A stretch of 10,944 bases of DNA, taken from the NCBI GenBank assembly GCA_903906615.1, contig CAIVKT010000106.1, positions 1 through 10,944 of the forward strand, written 5' to 3'. Shown here piece after piece: positions 1 through 7,973 of this stretch. Source of the DNA: an uncultured Bacteroidota bacterium. GTDB taxonomy: Bacteria; Bacteroidota; Bacteroidia; Chitinophagales; Chitinophagaceae. Position 1 is the stretch's first letter; each line of letters opens with the position of its first letter. The position numbers and the translations under genes were made by a program. The notes below the pieces were generated by a model. That model worked only from the letters and a program-made list of their open reading frames with translations, had not been told where the DNA came from and did no database searches.

Positions 1-1
1 A

Positions 2-2077
2 GCAGGTAAAGACACACTGGCCATCATGCCCACAGGCGCGGGCAAGTCTATCTGTTATCAATTGCCGGCCATGTTGCTGCCGGGTATCACTATTGTTATA
101 TCGCCGCTCATTGCGCTGATGAAAGACCAGGTGGATGCGCTTTTGGCCAATGGTATACATGCGGCGTTCCTCAACTCCTCGCAATCGCAGGAGCAGCAGC
201 AACAGGTGGTGCGCGATGCGCAGAGCGGTAATCTAAAACTGCTGTACATAGCACCTGAGCGCATACCGGCTAACAGCGATTCGTTCTTTACTTTTTTAAA
301 GGGGCTTAACCCTTCTTTGTTTGCCATAGATGAGGCGCACTGTATCTCCTCGTGGGGACACGACTTTCGCCCGGAGTACCTGAAGCTGGCCATCCTCAAA
401 AAACAATTTCCTGAACTCCCGGTCATAGCCCTCACCGCCAGCGCTGATAAGGTAACGCAAGAGGATATTGTAAGCCGCCTGGCGCTGCATGGGCCTCGCA
501 TATTTATATCCAGCTTCAACAGGCCCAATATTCATTATTTCATTCGCCCGAAGAAAGATGTGTTCGGGCATATACTCGAATACATAAAAAAGCACAAAGA
601 TGATTGTGGTATTATCTATGCGCTATCCCGTGCCTCTACCGAAGGGCTGGCTGGTAAGCTGCATGAGGCAGGTATCAAGGCTGCATATTACCATGCCGGC
701 ATGGATGGTGCAGAACGTAGTAAAGTGCAGGAAGCCTTTCAGCGGGATGAGTATAAAGTGATCGTGGCTACGATCGCCTTTGGTATGGGTATTGATAAAT
801 CGAATGTGCGGTATGTGATACACCACGATGTGTCTAAGAACGTTGAAGGCTACTACCAGGAGACCGGCAGGGCAGGGCGAGACGGGTTGCGCAGTGATGC
901 TATACTTTTCTACTCTTTCGGCGATATCATGAAGCTGCGCAGGTTTGCCGAGGTGGAGGGTAATCCGCAGCAGTCGGCTATCTCCCGCCGCAAATTGGAG
1001 CTGATGCAGCAGTATTGCGAGCATGAAGGTTGCCGCAGGCAATACCTGATGGAGTACTTCGGCGAGCAATTCCCTGCCTACTGCGGTAGCTGCGATTACT
1101 GCACCAGCTCGCTGGAAGAAAAGGATGCTACTGTTGATGCACAGAAATTATTATCAGCTATCGTGCGCACCGGTGAGCGCTATGGAGCCGGCTACATCAT
1201 AGATTTCCTTCGGGGCTCGGCCAGCGAAAAGATAGACCCTGCCCATAAAGAACTGAAGACCTATGGCATAGGCAAGAACCTTAAAAAAGAAGAATGGCAA
1301 TGGATGGTGCAGCAACTGCTCTCCCATCATTTCATAGATAAGACCAATGACCAGTACGTGACGCTAAGGCTCAATGAAAAGGGCTGGAAAATACTCAAGG
1401 GTGAATCGGAGCTGAAGCTGGTGATGAAGAAAGAGAAAGAGCCGGAAATGCAGGAGGCAGAGCAGGAATACGATCCGCAACTGCTCAAGGACCTCAAGGG
1501 ACTGCGCTTAGATATGGCTGACCGCGAGCATGTACCGGCCTATAACATTGTGGCAGATAATGCACTCATAGAGCTGGCTACTTACCTGCCCGAAACTTTC
1601 GATGACCTTAAGAATATTGCAGGCTTTGGCGATTACAAGGTGAGTCGTTATGGGTCAGGTTTCCTGCAGGTCATTAAGCGGCATATGCAGGTACATAACC
1701 TGCAAACGCGCATACATTTTAAAAAGCCGAAGAAGGGTAGTAGTGTTAAGAAGGAAGCCCCTGTCAAGCCTGCAGCCAACAGCACCATGCAATCTACCTT
1801 CACTATGTTCAATGAAGGTATGAGCGTAGCCGAGATAGCCGTGCAGCGCAGTCTCGCCCCCTCAACCATAGAAACGCACCTGGCGGCATTTGTAACCACC
1901 GGCTTGCTCGACATCACAAAAATTATCCCGAAAGACAGGCTCAAAAAAATACTGGAAGCTATAAAAATGAGCGGGCAAACATCGGCCCTAAAGCCCATCA
2001 AAGATGTGCTACCGGAAGAGTATTCGTACGGTGAGATACGGATGGCGATGGAGCATTATAGGAAGGTGAATGGGTGA
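2..2077 (+). CDS. recQ: ATP-dependent DNA helicase RecQ, 5' end missing
   Basis: RecQ is a 3'-5' superfamily 2 DNA helicase acting in recombination and replication-fork repair. The frame is open to the window edge: codons before the first ATG (position 26) read AGKDTLAI, matching the residues that precede motif I in RecQ, so about 40 N-terminal residues, including the Q-motif, lie outside. Counting from the Met at 26: Walker A PTGAGKS (2-8), DEAH box (102-105), TASA (137-140), and the arginine-finger motif QETGRAGRDG (278-287). The zinc-site cysteines are C336, C353, C356 and C359 (CxxCxxC). An RQC winged helix spans roughly 369-460 and an HRDC domain roughly 484-555. A basic linker (566-577) leads to a C-terminal helix-turn-helix-like domain (about 587-680) absent from E. 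coli RecQ but common in Bacteroidota RecQ. All visible catalytic motifs are intact. It converges on the toxin gene with 21 bases between the stop codons and no obvious terminator. Confidence 0.96.
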   Translation, partial: AGKDTLAIMPTGAGKSICYQLPAMLLPGITIVISPLIALMKDQVDALLANGIHAAFLNSSQSQEQQQQVVRDAQSGNLKLLYIAPERIPANSDSFFTFLKGLNPSLFAIDEAHCISSWGHDFRPEYLKLAILKKQFPELPVIALTASADKVTQEDIVSRLALHGPRIFISSFNRPNIHYFIRPKKDVFGHILEYIKKHKDDCGIIYALSRASTEGLAGKLHEAGIKAAYYHAGMDGAERSKVQEAFQRDEYKVIVATIAFGMGIDKSNVRYVIHHDVSKNVEGYYQETGRAGRDGLRSDAILFYSFGDIMKLRRFAEVEGNPQQSAISRRKLELMQQYCEHEGCRRQYLMEYFGEQFPAYCGSCDYCTSSLEEKDATVDAQKLLSAIVRTGERYGAGYIIDFLRGSASEKIDPAHKELKTYGIGKNLKKEEWQWMVQQLLSHHFIDKTNDQYVTLRLNEKGWKILKGESELKLVMKKEKEPEMQEAEQEYDPQLLKDLKGLRLDMADREHVPAYNIVADNALIELATYLPETFDDLKNIAGFGDYKVSRYGSGFLQVIKRHMQVHNLQTRIHFKKPKKGSSVKKEAPVKPAANSTMQSTFTMFNEGMSVAEIAVQRSLAPSTIETHLAAFVTTGLLDITKIIPKDRLKKILEAIKMSGQTSALKPIKDVLPEEYSYGEIRMAMEHYRKVNG

Positions 2078-2098
2078 ATTAGACAACGAAATGATGGT

Positions 2099-2500
2099 TT
2101 ACCAATTTTGTATCATTGATAAACCATCAACCTCTTTAAAATGCTTATCCCTGGTAATGACTGTAAGGTCATGTTGCAGAGCGATAGCCGCAATCCAAAT
2201 ATCATTTTCAGGTATTGGTGTGCCTTTCTTTCTTAATGCCGCTTTTATAGAACCGTATTTAACTGATGTTTCTTCGTCAACAAGTAGTAAAGGATAGCTT
2301 TGGGCAATTTTTTGTGCATTCCGTGTATTCTTATTGACGTGTTTGGAATAAGATGCGCCATAATACAACTCTCCAAGTGCAATCACAGGTATGAATACGC
2401 TTTTAGTACTATCAATTTTATCCGCTATGCCAGGTTCTCCCTTTAATAAAGCTGATATAATATTTGTGTCTAAGAGTACCTTATTTCCAGTCATCGGCAT
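2099..2500 (-). CDS. VapC-like PIN-domain toxin ribonuclease
   Basis: Predicted PIN-domain endoribonuclease of the VapC/FitB type, the toxin of a type II toxin-antitoxin pair. Such proteins cleave RNA, often tRNA, with Mg2+ held by a cluster of acidic residues. The expected acids are all visible: D11 in LLDTNIIS, E44 in ALGELYYGAS, D100 in ENDIWIAA and D118 in TRDKHF. The 133-residue length is normal for the family. The start is ambiguous: ATG at 2500 gives MPMTGNKV, while a second ATG at 2494 gives MTGNKV. Either way the gene overlaps the end of the upstream antitoxin gene (by 20 or 14 bases), which suggests translational coupling. The region is visibly AT-richer than recQ or the dehydrogenase on either side, consistent with acquisition as a cassette. 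The RNA target cannot be read from the sequence. Confidence 0.9.
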   Translation of the reverse strand: MPMTGNKVLLDTNIISALLKGEPGIADKIDSTKSVFIPVIALGELYYGASYSKHVNKNTRNAQKIAQSYPLLLVDEETSVKYGSIKAALRKKGTPIPENDIWIAAIALQHDLTVITRDKHFKEVDGLSMIQNW

Positions 2501-2708
2501 TTATTTGCTCACAACCTTCTTTGATCGCTTTTTCAATTAGTGCGGCATCCTTCTTGCTCCATAAACCTACGAAGTTATGCGCAGACGTTTTTCCGGCTTT
2601 AGTACGATTGGATTTTTTTAGTATAGTTTCCAATTTGTTTAAAGTCGAATCATCATTTACTTTCAGAACTTCTTCTATCAGATGTATTTTTCTTCCTTCC
2701 GTAAACAT
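2481..2708 (-). CDS. Putative antitoxin paired with the PIN toxin
   Basis: A 75-residue protein encoded directly upstream of the PIN toxin and overlapping its start, in the usual antitoxin-first order. The role is inferred mainly from position, size and overlap. The N-terminal half (about 5-33) is predicted helical (KIHLIEEVLKVNDD, then LNKLETILKK) and resembles the short helical N-termini of Bacteroidota antitoxins. The C-terminal part has a conserved-looking FVGLWSKKDAALIEKAIKEG segment (46-65) ending in DDWK, plausibly the part that wraps the toxin active site. I see no clear AbrB, RHH or Phd motif, so I do not assign a named antitoxin family. The ATG at 2708 has no strong Shine-Dalgarno. 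A TAnnTTTG element lies 23 bases upstream of it. Confidence 0.75.
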   Translation of the reverse strand: MFTEGRKIHLIEEVLKVNDDSTLNKLETILKKSNRTKAGKTSAHNFVGLWSKKDAALIEKAIKEGCEQINADDWK

Positions 2709-2731
2709 TGCTTCAGGAGATTAGTTATTTG

Positions 2732-2739
2732 CAAATTTA
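2732..2739 (-). promoter_or_regulatory. Candidate -7 promoter element for the toxin-antitoxin pair
   Basis: Read on the - strand the bases are TAAATTTG, an exact match to the Bacteroidota -7 consensus TAnnTTTG, 23 bases upstream of the antitoxin start. The -33 region, about 19-21 bases further upstream, falls at the 3' end of the aldehyde dehydrogenase gene and reads TTTAG, only a partial match to TTTG. Assignment rests on the -7 element and its position. Confidence 0.45.
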
Positions 2740-2752
2740 AAACATTTTACCA

Positions 2753-4284
2753 TTACACACTAAATTTTATCCCCTGTGCCAGCGGCAATTGGTCGCTCCA
2801 GTTGATGGTGTTGGTTTGGCGGCGCATGTATGCCTTCCAGCTGTCCGATCCGCTTTCGCGGCCACCGCCTGTTTCTTTTTCTCCGCCGAATGCGCCACCT
2901 ATTTCAGCGCCGCTGGTGCCTATGTTCACATTGGCTATGCCGCAGTCGCTGCCTACTGCCGACAGATATTGTTCTGCCTCGCGCATGTTCAGCGTCATGA
3001 TGGAGGAGGAGAGTCCCTGGGGCACATTGTTCTGCATGGCTATGGCATCTTCCAGCTTGCTGTACTTCATTACATAGAGTATGGGCGCAAAGGTCTCGTG
3101 CTGCACTATGGCCCAGTCATTCTGTACTTCAAATGCGCAAGGCTTCACATAGCAGCCGCTTTCGTAGCCCTTGCCTGTGAGTATGCCGCCGGCAGCTATT
3201 TCCTTGCCTCCGGCTTTCTTTACTTCTTTTATGGCATTGGTGTATGCCGCTACTGCGTCCTGGTCTATCAGCGGGCCTACATGGCTCTTCTCGTCCAGCG
3301 GGTCGCCTATTACCAGTTGTTTGTAGGCTGCTACCAGTTTTTTCTTAAAGGCATCGTAAACGGCCTCGTGTATGATGAGGCGGCGTGTGGTGGTGCAGCG
3401 TTGGCCAGCGGTGCCTACAGCGCCAAATATGGCAGCACGTAGCGCAATGTTCAGGTCTGCAAACTCCGATATGATGATGGCATTATTGCCACCCAGCTCC
3501 AGTAATGAGCGGCCCAGCCTGCCTGCCACAGCAGTAGCCACGGCCTTGCCCATGCGGGTAGACCCTGTGGCCGATAACAGCGGTATGCGCTTGTCGTTGC
3601 TCATCCATTCGCCGCAGTCGCGCGCGCCGGTTATTATACCGCATACGCCTTCGGGTACGCCATTGGCTTTAAATACATCTGCTATAATATTCTGGCAGGC
3701 TATGCCGGAGAGTGGTGTTTTTTCTGATGGCTTCCATACGCAGGTGTTGCCGCATATAAGGGCTACCATGCTGTTCCAGCTCCACACTGCTACCGGAAAG
3801 TTGAATGCGCTGATGATACCTACTACACCCAGTGGGTGCCATTGTTCGTACATGCGGTGGCGCGGGCGCTCGCTGTGCATCGTGAGGCCATATAGCTGGC
3901 GGCTCATTCCTACGGCCAGGTCGCAGATGTCTATCATCTCCTGCACCTCGCCATAGCCTTCCTGAAGGCTCTTGCCCATTCGTATGACACGAGCATGCCC
4001 AGCGGCTCTTTATATTTTCTCAGTGCATCTCCTATCTGGCGCACTACCTCGCCACGCTTAGGGGCTGGCCACATGCGCCATTCGTTAAAGGCTGTTTGTG
4101 CTTCGTCTATTACTTTATCATAGCTTTTGCGGGTTACAGTGGTTACAGAGGCTATCAGTTTACCATCAACGGGTGAGTAGGAGTTGATCTTTTCGCCACC
4201 AGCTTTCAGCCACTTAGTGCCGGTAGAAGCACCTTCATTTATTTTCTTTATGCCGAGCTTGTCTAATACCTTATTCATTTTCAT
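2753..4284 (-). pseudogene. ALDH7-family aldehyde dehydrogenase (antiquitin/AASADH-like), frameshifted
   Basis: NAD(P)+-dependent aldehyde dehydrogenase of the ALDH7 family, whose members oxidise alpha-aminoadipate semialdehyde in lysine catabolism. It is read in two pieces. An N-terminal piece (4284 to a stop at 3934) is homologous as far as LGMLVSYE and then turns into unrelated ARAFRK. The rest starts at MGKSLQEGYGEV (3979) and continues to 2753. Adding one A to the GAATGG at 3976-3981 (- strand) gives GAA ATG GGC and restores a 510-residue protein, the normal family length. In repaired numbering the catalytic Cys is 297 (GQRCTTTRR), the general-base Glu is 263 (ELGGNN) and the oxyanion Asn is 162 (SAFNFP), all intact. 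The C-terminus (GAEIGGAFGGEK, then GGGRESGSD and LPLAQGIKF) is diagnostic of ALDH7. With no other damage, the frameshift is either very recent or a sequencing or assembly error. The downstream piece alone lacks the N-terminal part of the cofactor domain. Confidence 0.9.
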
Positions 4285-4310
4285 ACAGTTGTTTCATTTT
4301 GCAGTACATA

Positions 4311-4318
4311 CAAATTTA
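4311..4318 (-). promoter_or_regulatory. Candidate -7 promoter element for the aldehyde dehydrogenase
   Basis: On the - strand this reads TAAATTTG, an exact TAnnTTTG match, 26 bases before the dehydrogenase ATG at 4284. No TTTG-like -33 element is seen at 19-21 bases upstream; that interval instead contains a short inverted repeat (4326-4338). If real, it means the dehydrogenase has its own promoter separate from the gldF operon. Confidence 0.45.
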
Positions 4319-4325
4319 TACCTTT

Positions 4326-4338
4326 TCCGCATAGCGGA
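4326..4338. repeat. Short inverted repeat upstream of the dehydrogenase promoter element
   Basis: TCCGC-ATA-GCGGA is a perfect 5-base inverted repeat with a 3-base centre. It ends 8 bases upstream of the candidate -7 element, inside what would be the promoter spacer, a position where a repressor could bind. It is short enough to occur by chance. It is not a terminator because no T-run follows on either strand. Confidence 0.3.
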
Positions 4339-4363
4339 GGTATCGTATACTATTAATAAGACA

Positions 4364-4379
4364 ATATTGTTGAGGGGAG
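4364..4379 (-). repeat. 16-base motif, copy 1, after the DUF4340 stop codon
   Basis: On the - strand this reads CTCCCCTCAACAATAT, beginning 6 bases after the stop codon of the DUF4340 gene. It matches a second copy at 7974-7989 in the gldF leader at 15 of 16 positions, in the same orientation. This copy overlaps a perfect 10-base palindrome, ACAATATTGT (4361-4370), that the other copy lacks. Function unknown. Confidence 0.4.
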
Positions 4380-4385
4380 ACAGAC

Positions 4386-5468
4386 TTAGTGATCCTTGTG
4401 CATCATTACGTTCCTTGGCAGCTGGCTGGATTGTGGAATGGCTGTAGTATCGTCATTCTGGAAGAACTGGAATGCCTTGCGGAATATCTTCCTGAATACA
4501 TATTGCTGTATCATCACCGTATCCTTACCACCATTGATAACGGCATATAGCCTGTCGGCATCATAGTCGTCCGGTACATTGGGGTCTGATACGGTCAGGT
4601 TCTTGCTTCTGCGGTTGATGTCCATCCAGTAAATATCAGCGCGCTGGTGTTCGCCCTTTATGCCTGTAATATCAATAACAGATTGTTTGTGCGAGTGCCC
4701 GATGATGCTGTCCATACCCGGAATGCCGTTCATTATGCCTTCGCAGTTGATGTTGGTGAAGTACTTCAGGTATAGATTGCCCCTGCGGGTATTCTGCGCA
4801 TCGAGGTGGCGGCTGAGGTTGGTGTCAGCTGATACAGAGATGTTCTCACCATCGCGGCTGATCACGAATGAGTTGATGGGCTTATCGGCATATTGCACCG
4901 ATACACTTTTGATCTCTTCATAGGGCATGTCAAATACGGTACGGTCTTTCCAGTCGGTCATTTCAACGGTGTAGCGTGAGCCGAGGTAGCCGGTGAAGCC
5001 GGGTACCTGCACCACATAAGGCGTTTTTGCGCCCTCCATCAGCAGGTTAGTGCCATTCTGGTTTGCAGATGTACCACCTACATAAAATACTTTCAGTTTT
5101 TTCCCTGCACGGTCATATAGCTCCACCTTTTTGCTGTCTGTGGAGAGTACTTTTATTGCATTGTCGTATGCTGCGTGGGTAACGGGGTATAATGTTTCCT
5201 GGTGGGGCAGCGTAGAGAGTATCAGGTTCACCATGCTGGGTAGCGCCCGGTCTCTTTTATTCACTGTCCAGCCGTTGCTTGTGCGCTCTACCAACACCGA
5301 CTGACCTGCGCTATTGGCGATGAATATTTTCCCTATTGATGCAGTATCCTTAATTGTAAAATCAGCCTCTTTTGGGTCGTAAGAAGAACCGTGATCACTG
5401 ATCAAAAAGTAGTAAACGCCGAAAGACAGCACAGCAAGGATAGCGAGGTATACTAATGTTTTGCGCAT
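4386..5468 (-). CDS. DUF4340 domain protein, third gene of the gldF-gldG operon
   Basis: A 360-residue protein with one N-terminal membrane segment (about residues 5-23, LVYLAILAVLSFGVYYFLI) and a long soluble part predicted to lie in the periplasm. The soluble part fits the DUF4340 family: an early beta-rich segment with a GWTVN motif (66-70), a VGGTSANQNGTN stretch (130-141) followed by YVVQVPGFTGYLGSRY, and a W-K-DRTVFDM...EIKSVSVQY segment starting near residue 173. Biochemical function is unknown. Its ATG follows the gldG stop directly (TAAATG), so the two are almost certainly co-translated. In other phyla DUF4340 genes are often found beside ABC permease and GldG-like genes, which suggests a partner of the same membrane complex. 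There is no Shine-Dalgarno, fitting coupling. It is not a substrate-binding protein by any motif I can see. Confidence 0.85.
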   Translation of the reverse strand: MRKTLVYLAILAVLSFGVYYFLISDHGSSYDPKEADFTIKDTASIGKIFIANSAGQSVLVERTSNGWTVNKRDRALPSMVNLILSTLPHQETLYPVTHAAYDNAIKVLSTDSKKVELYDRAGKKLKVFYVGGTSANQNGTNLLMEGAKTPYVVQVPGFTGYLGSRYTVEMTDWKDRTVFDMPYEEIKSVSVQYADKPINSFVISRDGENISVSADTNLSRHLDAQNTRRGNLYLKYFTNINCEGIMNGIPGMDSIIGHSHKQSVIDITGIKGEHQRADIYWMDINRRSKNLTVSDPNVPDDYDADRLYAVINGGKDTVMIQQYVFRKIFRKAFQFFQNDDTTAIPQSSQLPRNVMMHKDH

Positions 5469-7199
5469 TTACGTTGTTGGTTTTTTGGGTGTTCTCTGTA
5501 CTTCATAACGGCGTTTGCGGTAGAAGAAATAGCCCGATGCGAACACCAGTACTACCGCAAGCGGTATGCCCACATTCACTACCTGCCAGGTCGTCTTCTC
5601 GTCATTGGCCCTTGTGGTATCCAGCAGTCTTGCCTTTACCTCTTTTGACCGTGCTTCCAGTATGCCTGAGTGATCGGTGAGGTATTCGAGGCAATTTAGG
5701 AGGAAGTCCCTGTTGGCATAAAACTCCTGCGAATAACTATAATAGCCCATCGGCAGCACTCCATCTTTTACCGTGTATCCATTGCTGAATATACCACTGC
5801 TTGACACCACTATCATGCTGTTTTCTGTGTCGCATACCTGCTTGAATGGATGATGCAAAGAGTCGAGCACTCTTAAATAGGAAGGTGCCAGTAAATTCTG
5901 GTAAGCAGAATGGAACTTGCCTTCCAGCAATATGGCTACAGGCAGGTAAGATTTGTTAAAGGTTTCCGGCTTCAGCGGATAGCTCATCATAGAGAGGCTA
6001 ACGCGTACCGGTGAGCGGGGATTGAGGCTGTGTGCTGATGAATGCAGTAATACTGTTTTTTTGATGCCGCTGCTCCTTATAGTATCTATAGTACTGGCAA
6101 AATAACTTTTTACAAAATCCATATTTTTTACAATAGGATTATCTGACGTTGGGTTCAGCTTAGGGAAATATACCCATGGATGCAATTCAGACTTGCCACC
6201 ATCATATGTGCGTGGCAGGGGCAGGTTCAGTTCTTCGTCTTCCACCAGGTCGTTGTTCACCCGCACCCCGTATTTAAAGAGTATGTCATCCAGGTCGAGT
6301 CCTTTTTCTGTGGCAATGAATTGAGGAGAGTGTGCAAAACTATCCAGTGATGTATTCATGTTATTTACTGCCCACAGCACATGGCCGCCATGCATTATGT
6401 ACTGGTCAATTTTTAACTTTTCCGGTCCCGAGAAAACTGTTTCAGGGCTATAAACGATTATTGCATCATATGCCAGGGATATTTGCAACTGGTGTGTGAG
6501 GTCTACAGTATCTATTTCATAGCTTTGGCGCAGGGAGTTAAGCATATCCATTGTAGATATATCCAATGGCTGGCCATTGCCGGTGATGTACGCAAGGTGC
6601 GCCTTATCCCTGCGCCCCAGGAGGTTGATGGCATTGGCAAACTTATATTCCAGCGCCATTTCGGAGTAGCTGATCTTTTCGGCGGGCGATTTCCCCTGCG
6701 GGTCTTCCAGCAATGGAATGGCCATCTCCTTGCTGTTATACTGTATCAGCGCGTAGGGGAAGAACGGCTTCATCGAGTATTCTTCATCCTCTTTGGTGTT
6801 CAGCTCCAGGAAGTGTACGCCCCTTTGTTCCAGCTCATGTACTATTTGTTTTTGCTCCTGGTCGTTCTTGCCCTCTATGGGGTTGATGAAGCGGAAGATG
6901 ATCTTATTGCCGGAAAGCTCTTTGAATTTGGTGAGCTCCTGCCGTACGGCCTCCTGCAGGCGTTGCAGCTCTGCCGGAAACTTGCCTTCCAGGTATACAT
7001 CTACCACCGCCACTTCCTTCATATTGCCCAGCAGTGTTTTGGTCGGCTGTGTAAGTGTAAAACGCTTCTCGTGTGTCAGGTCGAGGCCGGAGTGGAAATA
7101 GGATGCCAGCACATTGACGCATATGAGTATGGCCATCATGATGACCAGCCGCATGAGCGCCTGCCGTTGCCTTTGTGCTTTATTGAGTGTCTTTGCCAT
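5469..7199 (-). CDS. gldG: GldG, gliding motility-associated ABC transporter component
   Basis: GldG is part of the GldA-GldF-GldG ABC-type complex first defined in Flavobacterium gliding motility; homologues also occur in non-gliding Bacteroidota. The 576-residue protein has a basic, cytoplasmic N-terminus, a first membrane helix at about 16-36, a large periplasmic region, and a final membrane helix at about 541-560 (VNVGIPLAVVLVFASGYFFY) followed by the basic tail RKRRYEV. Typical family features are the N-terminal DLTHEKRFTLT segment (40-50), VVDVYLEGKFPAELQRL (65-81) and FRFINPIEG (102-110). The length is near the usual value for GldG. It follows gldF by 29 bases and abuts the DUF4340 gene. 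I see no nucleotide-binding motif in it. Its exact role in the complex is not established; it is often annotated as an auxiliary or substrate-binding component. Confidence 0.92.
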   Translation of the reverse strand: MAKTLNKAQRQRQALMRLVIMMAILICVNVLASYFHSGLDLTHEKRFTLTQPTKTLLGNMKEVAVVDVYLEGKFPAELQRLQEAVRQELTKFKELSGNKIIFRFINPIEGKNDQEQKQIVHELEQRGVHFLELNTKEDEEYSMKPFFPYALIQYNSKEMAIPLLEDPQGKSPAEKISYSEMALEYKFANAINLLGRRDKAHLAYITGNGQPLDISTMDMLNSLRQSYEIDTVDLTHQLQISLAYDAIIVYSPETVFSGPEKLKIDQYIMHGGHVLWAVNNMNTSLDSFAHSPQFIATEKGLDLDDILFKYGVRVNNDLVEDEELNLPLPRTYDGGKSELHPWVYFPKLNPTSDNPIVKNMDFVKSYFASTIDTIRSSGIKKTVLLHSSAHSLNPRSPVRVSLSMMSYPLKPETFNKSYLPVAILLEGKFHSAYQNLLAPSYLRVLDSLHHPFKQVCDTENSMIVVSSSGIFSNGYTVKDGVLPMGYYSYSQEFYANRDFLLNCLEYLTDHSGILEARSKEVKARLLDTTRANDEKTTWQVVNVGIPLAVVLVFASGYFFYRKRRYEVQRTPKKPTT

Positions 7200-7229
7200 T
7201 TATGTATTGCAGTATCCCTCCGTATATTG

Positions 7230-7967
7230 TTAAGCGCCCCTGGTGCGGCTGCTCAGCGAAAAACGGGTAAGGGATATAAAAAATATGATCACAGATAAAA
7301 AATAAACAACATCCCGGGTATCTATAAAGCCCCTGCTGATAGAGTTGTAATGAAACTCCATGCCTATCATGCTGAGGTAGTAGTCTATGCCTTCCGAGAA
7401 CCTTGGGAGTTTGCTCAATTGTTCAAACCCCGTGTACAGCAGGTAGCAAGCCAATAAGGCAATAAGGAAACCTACCACCTGGTTGGCGGTAAGAGAAGAG
7501 CAGAAGATACCTACCGCAGCAAAGGTAGCCGCCAGGCAAAAGAGGCCTATGTAAGAGCCTATGATAGCGCCACCGTCTATGCCTACATCGGGCAAGGCCA
7601 GGTTGCTGATGGTATATACATAAACAAGGGTAGGGAGCAGGGCGAAAATGATGAGCGCCAGTGTGGCCAGGTACTTGCCTACGATGATATCCAGGTCGGT
7701 TACCGGCTTGGTACTGAGCCATTCGATAGTACCGGTCTTAAATTCATCGGCAAAGGAGCGCATGGTAACCGCGGGCACCAGTAACAGCAGCAGCCACGGG
7801 GCTATCTCGAAAAAGCGATCGAGGGAGGCATAGCCATAGCCAAGGATACTATATTCGGGTATGATCCATAAAAAGAGGCCACAGGCTACCAGGAACACCA
7901 GCAAAGCCACATAGCCCACTATGGAACTGAAAAAGGAATTAATTTCTTTGATGAAAATACTGCGCAT
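7230..7967 (-). CDS. gldF: GldF, gliding motility-associated ABC transporter permease
   Basis: ABC-2-type membrane permease of the GldA-GldF-GldG complex, in the inner membrane. The 245 residues carry six likely membrane helices, at about 17-36, 54-68, 96-119, 133-156, 163-180 and 217-238. The loop after helix 2 holds the typical MRSFADEFKTGTIEWLSTKP segment (68-87), which in ABC-2 permeases contacts the ATPase. The N-terminus MRSIFIKEINSFFSS is also characteristic. No ATPase gene (gldA) is present in the window, as in Flavobacterium where gldA is unlinked. It is the first gene of the operon gldF-gldG-DUF4340, with a promoter just upstream. The start at 7967 lies about 24 bases downstream of the -7 element. 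There is no Shine-Dalgarno. Confidence 0.92.
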   Translation of the reverse strand: MRSIFIKEINSFFSSIVGYVALLVFLVACGLFLWIIPEYSILGYGYASLDRFFEIAPWLLLLLVPAVTMRSFADEFKTGTIEWLSTKPVTDLDIIVGKYLATLALIIFALLPTLVYVYTISNLALPDVGIDGGAIIGSYIGLFCLAATFAAVGIFCSSLTANQVVGFLIALLACYLLYTGFEQLSKLPRFSEGIDYYLSMIGMEFHYNSISRGFIDTRDVVYFLSVIIFFISLTRFSLSSRTRGA

Positions 7968-7973
7968 CGGCCT

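Noticed and set aside
2789..3442. 217-codon open frame on the + strand
   Set aside because: It lies fully antisense to the ALDH7 gene, whose protein has clear family motifs; the + frame gives low-complexity Ala/Tyr-rich protein with no recognisable domain.
3976..3982. Programmed ribosomal frameshift in the dehydrogenase
   Set aside because: No classic slippery heptamer and no obvious downstream pseudoknot or stem; ALDH7 genes are not known to use recoding.
3934..4284. Stand-alone 116-residue protein
   Set aside because: Its first 102 residues are the N-terminus of the ALDH7 enzyme; the tail after the frameshift is out-of-frame sequence.
6483..7298. 271-codon open frame on the + strand
   Set aside because: Antisense to gldG and the end of gldF; the translation has no family resemblance, and its openness follows from gldG codon use.
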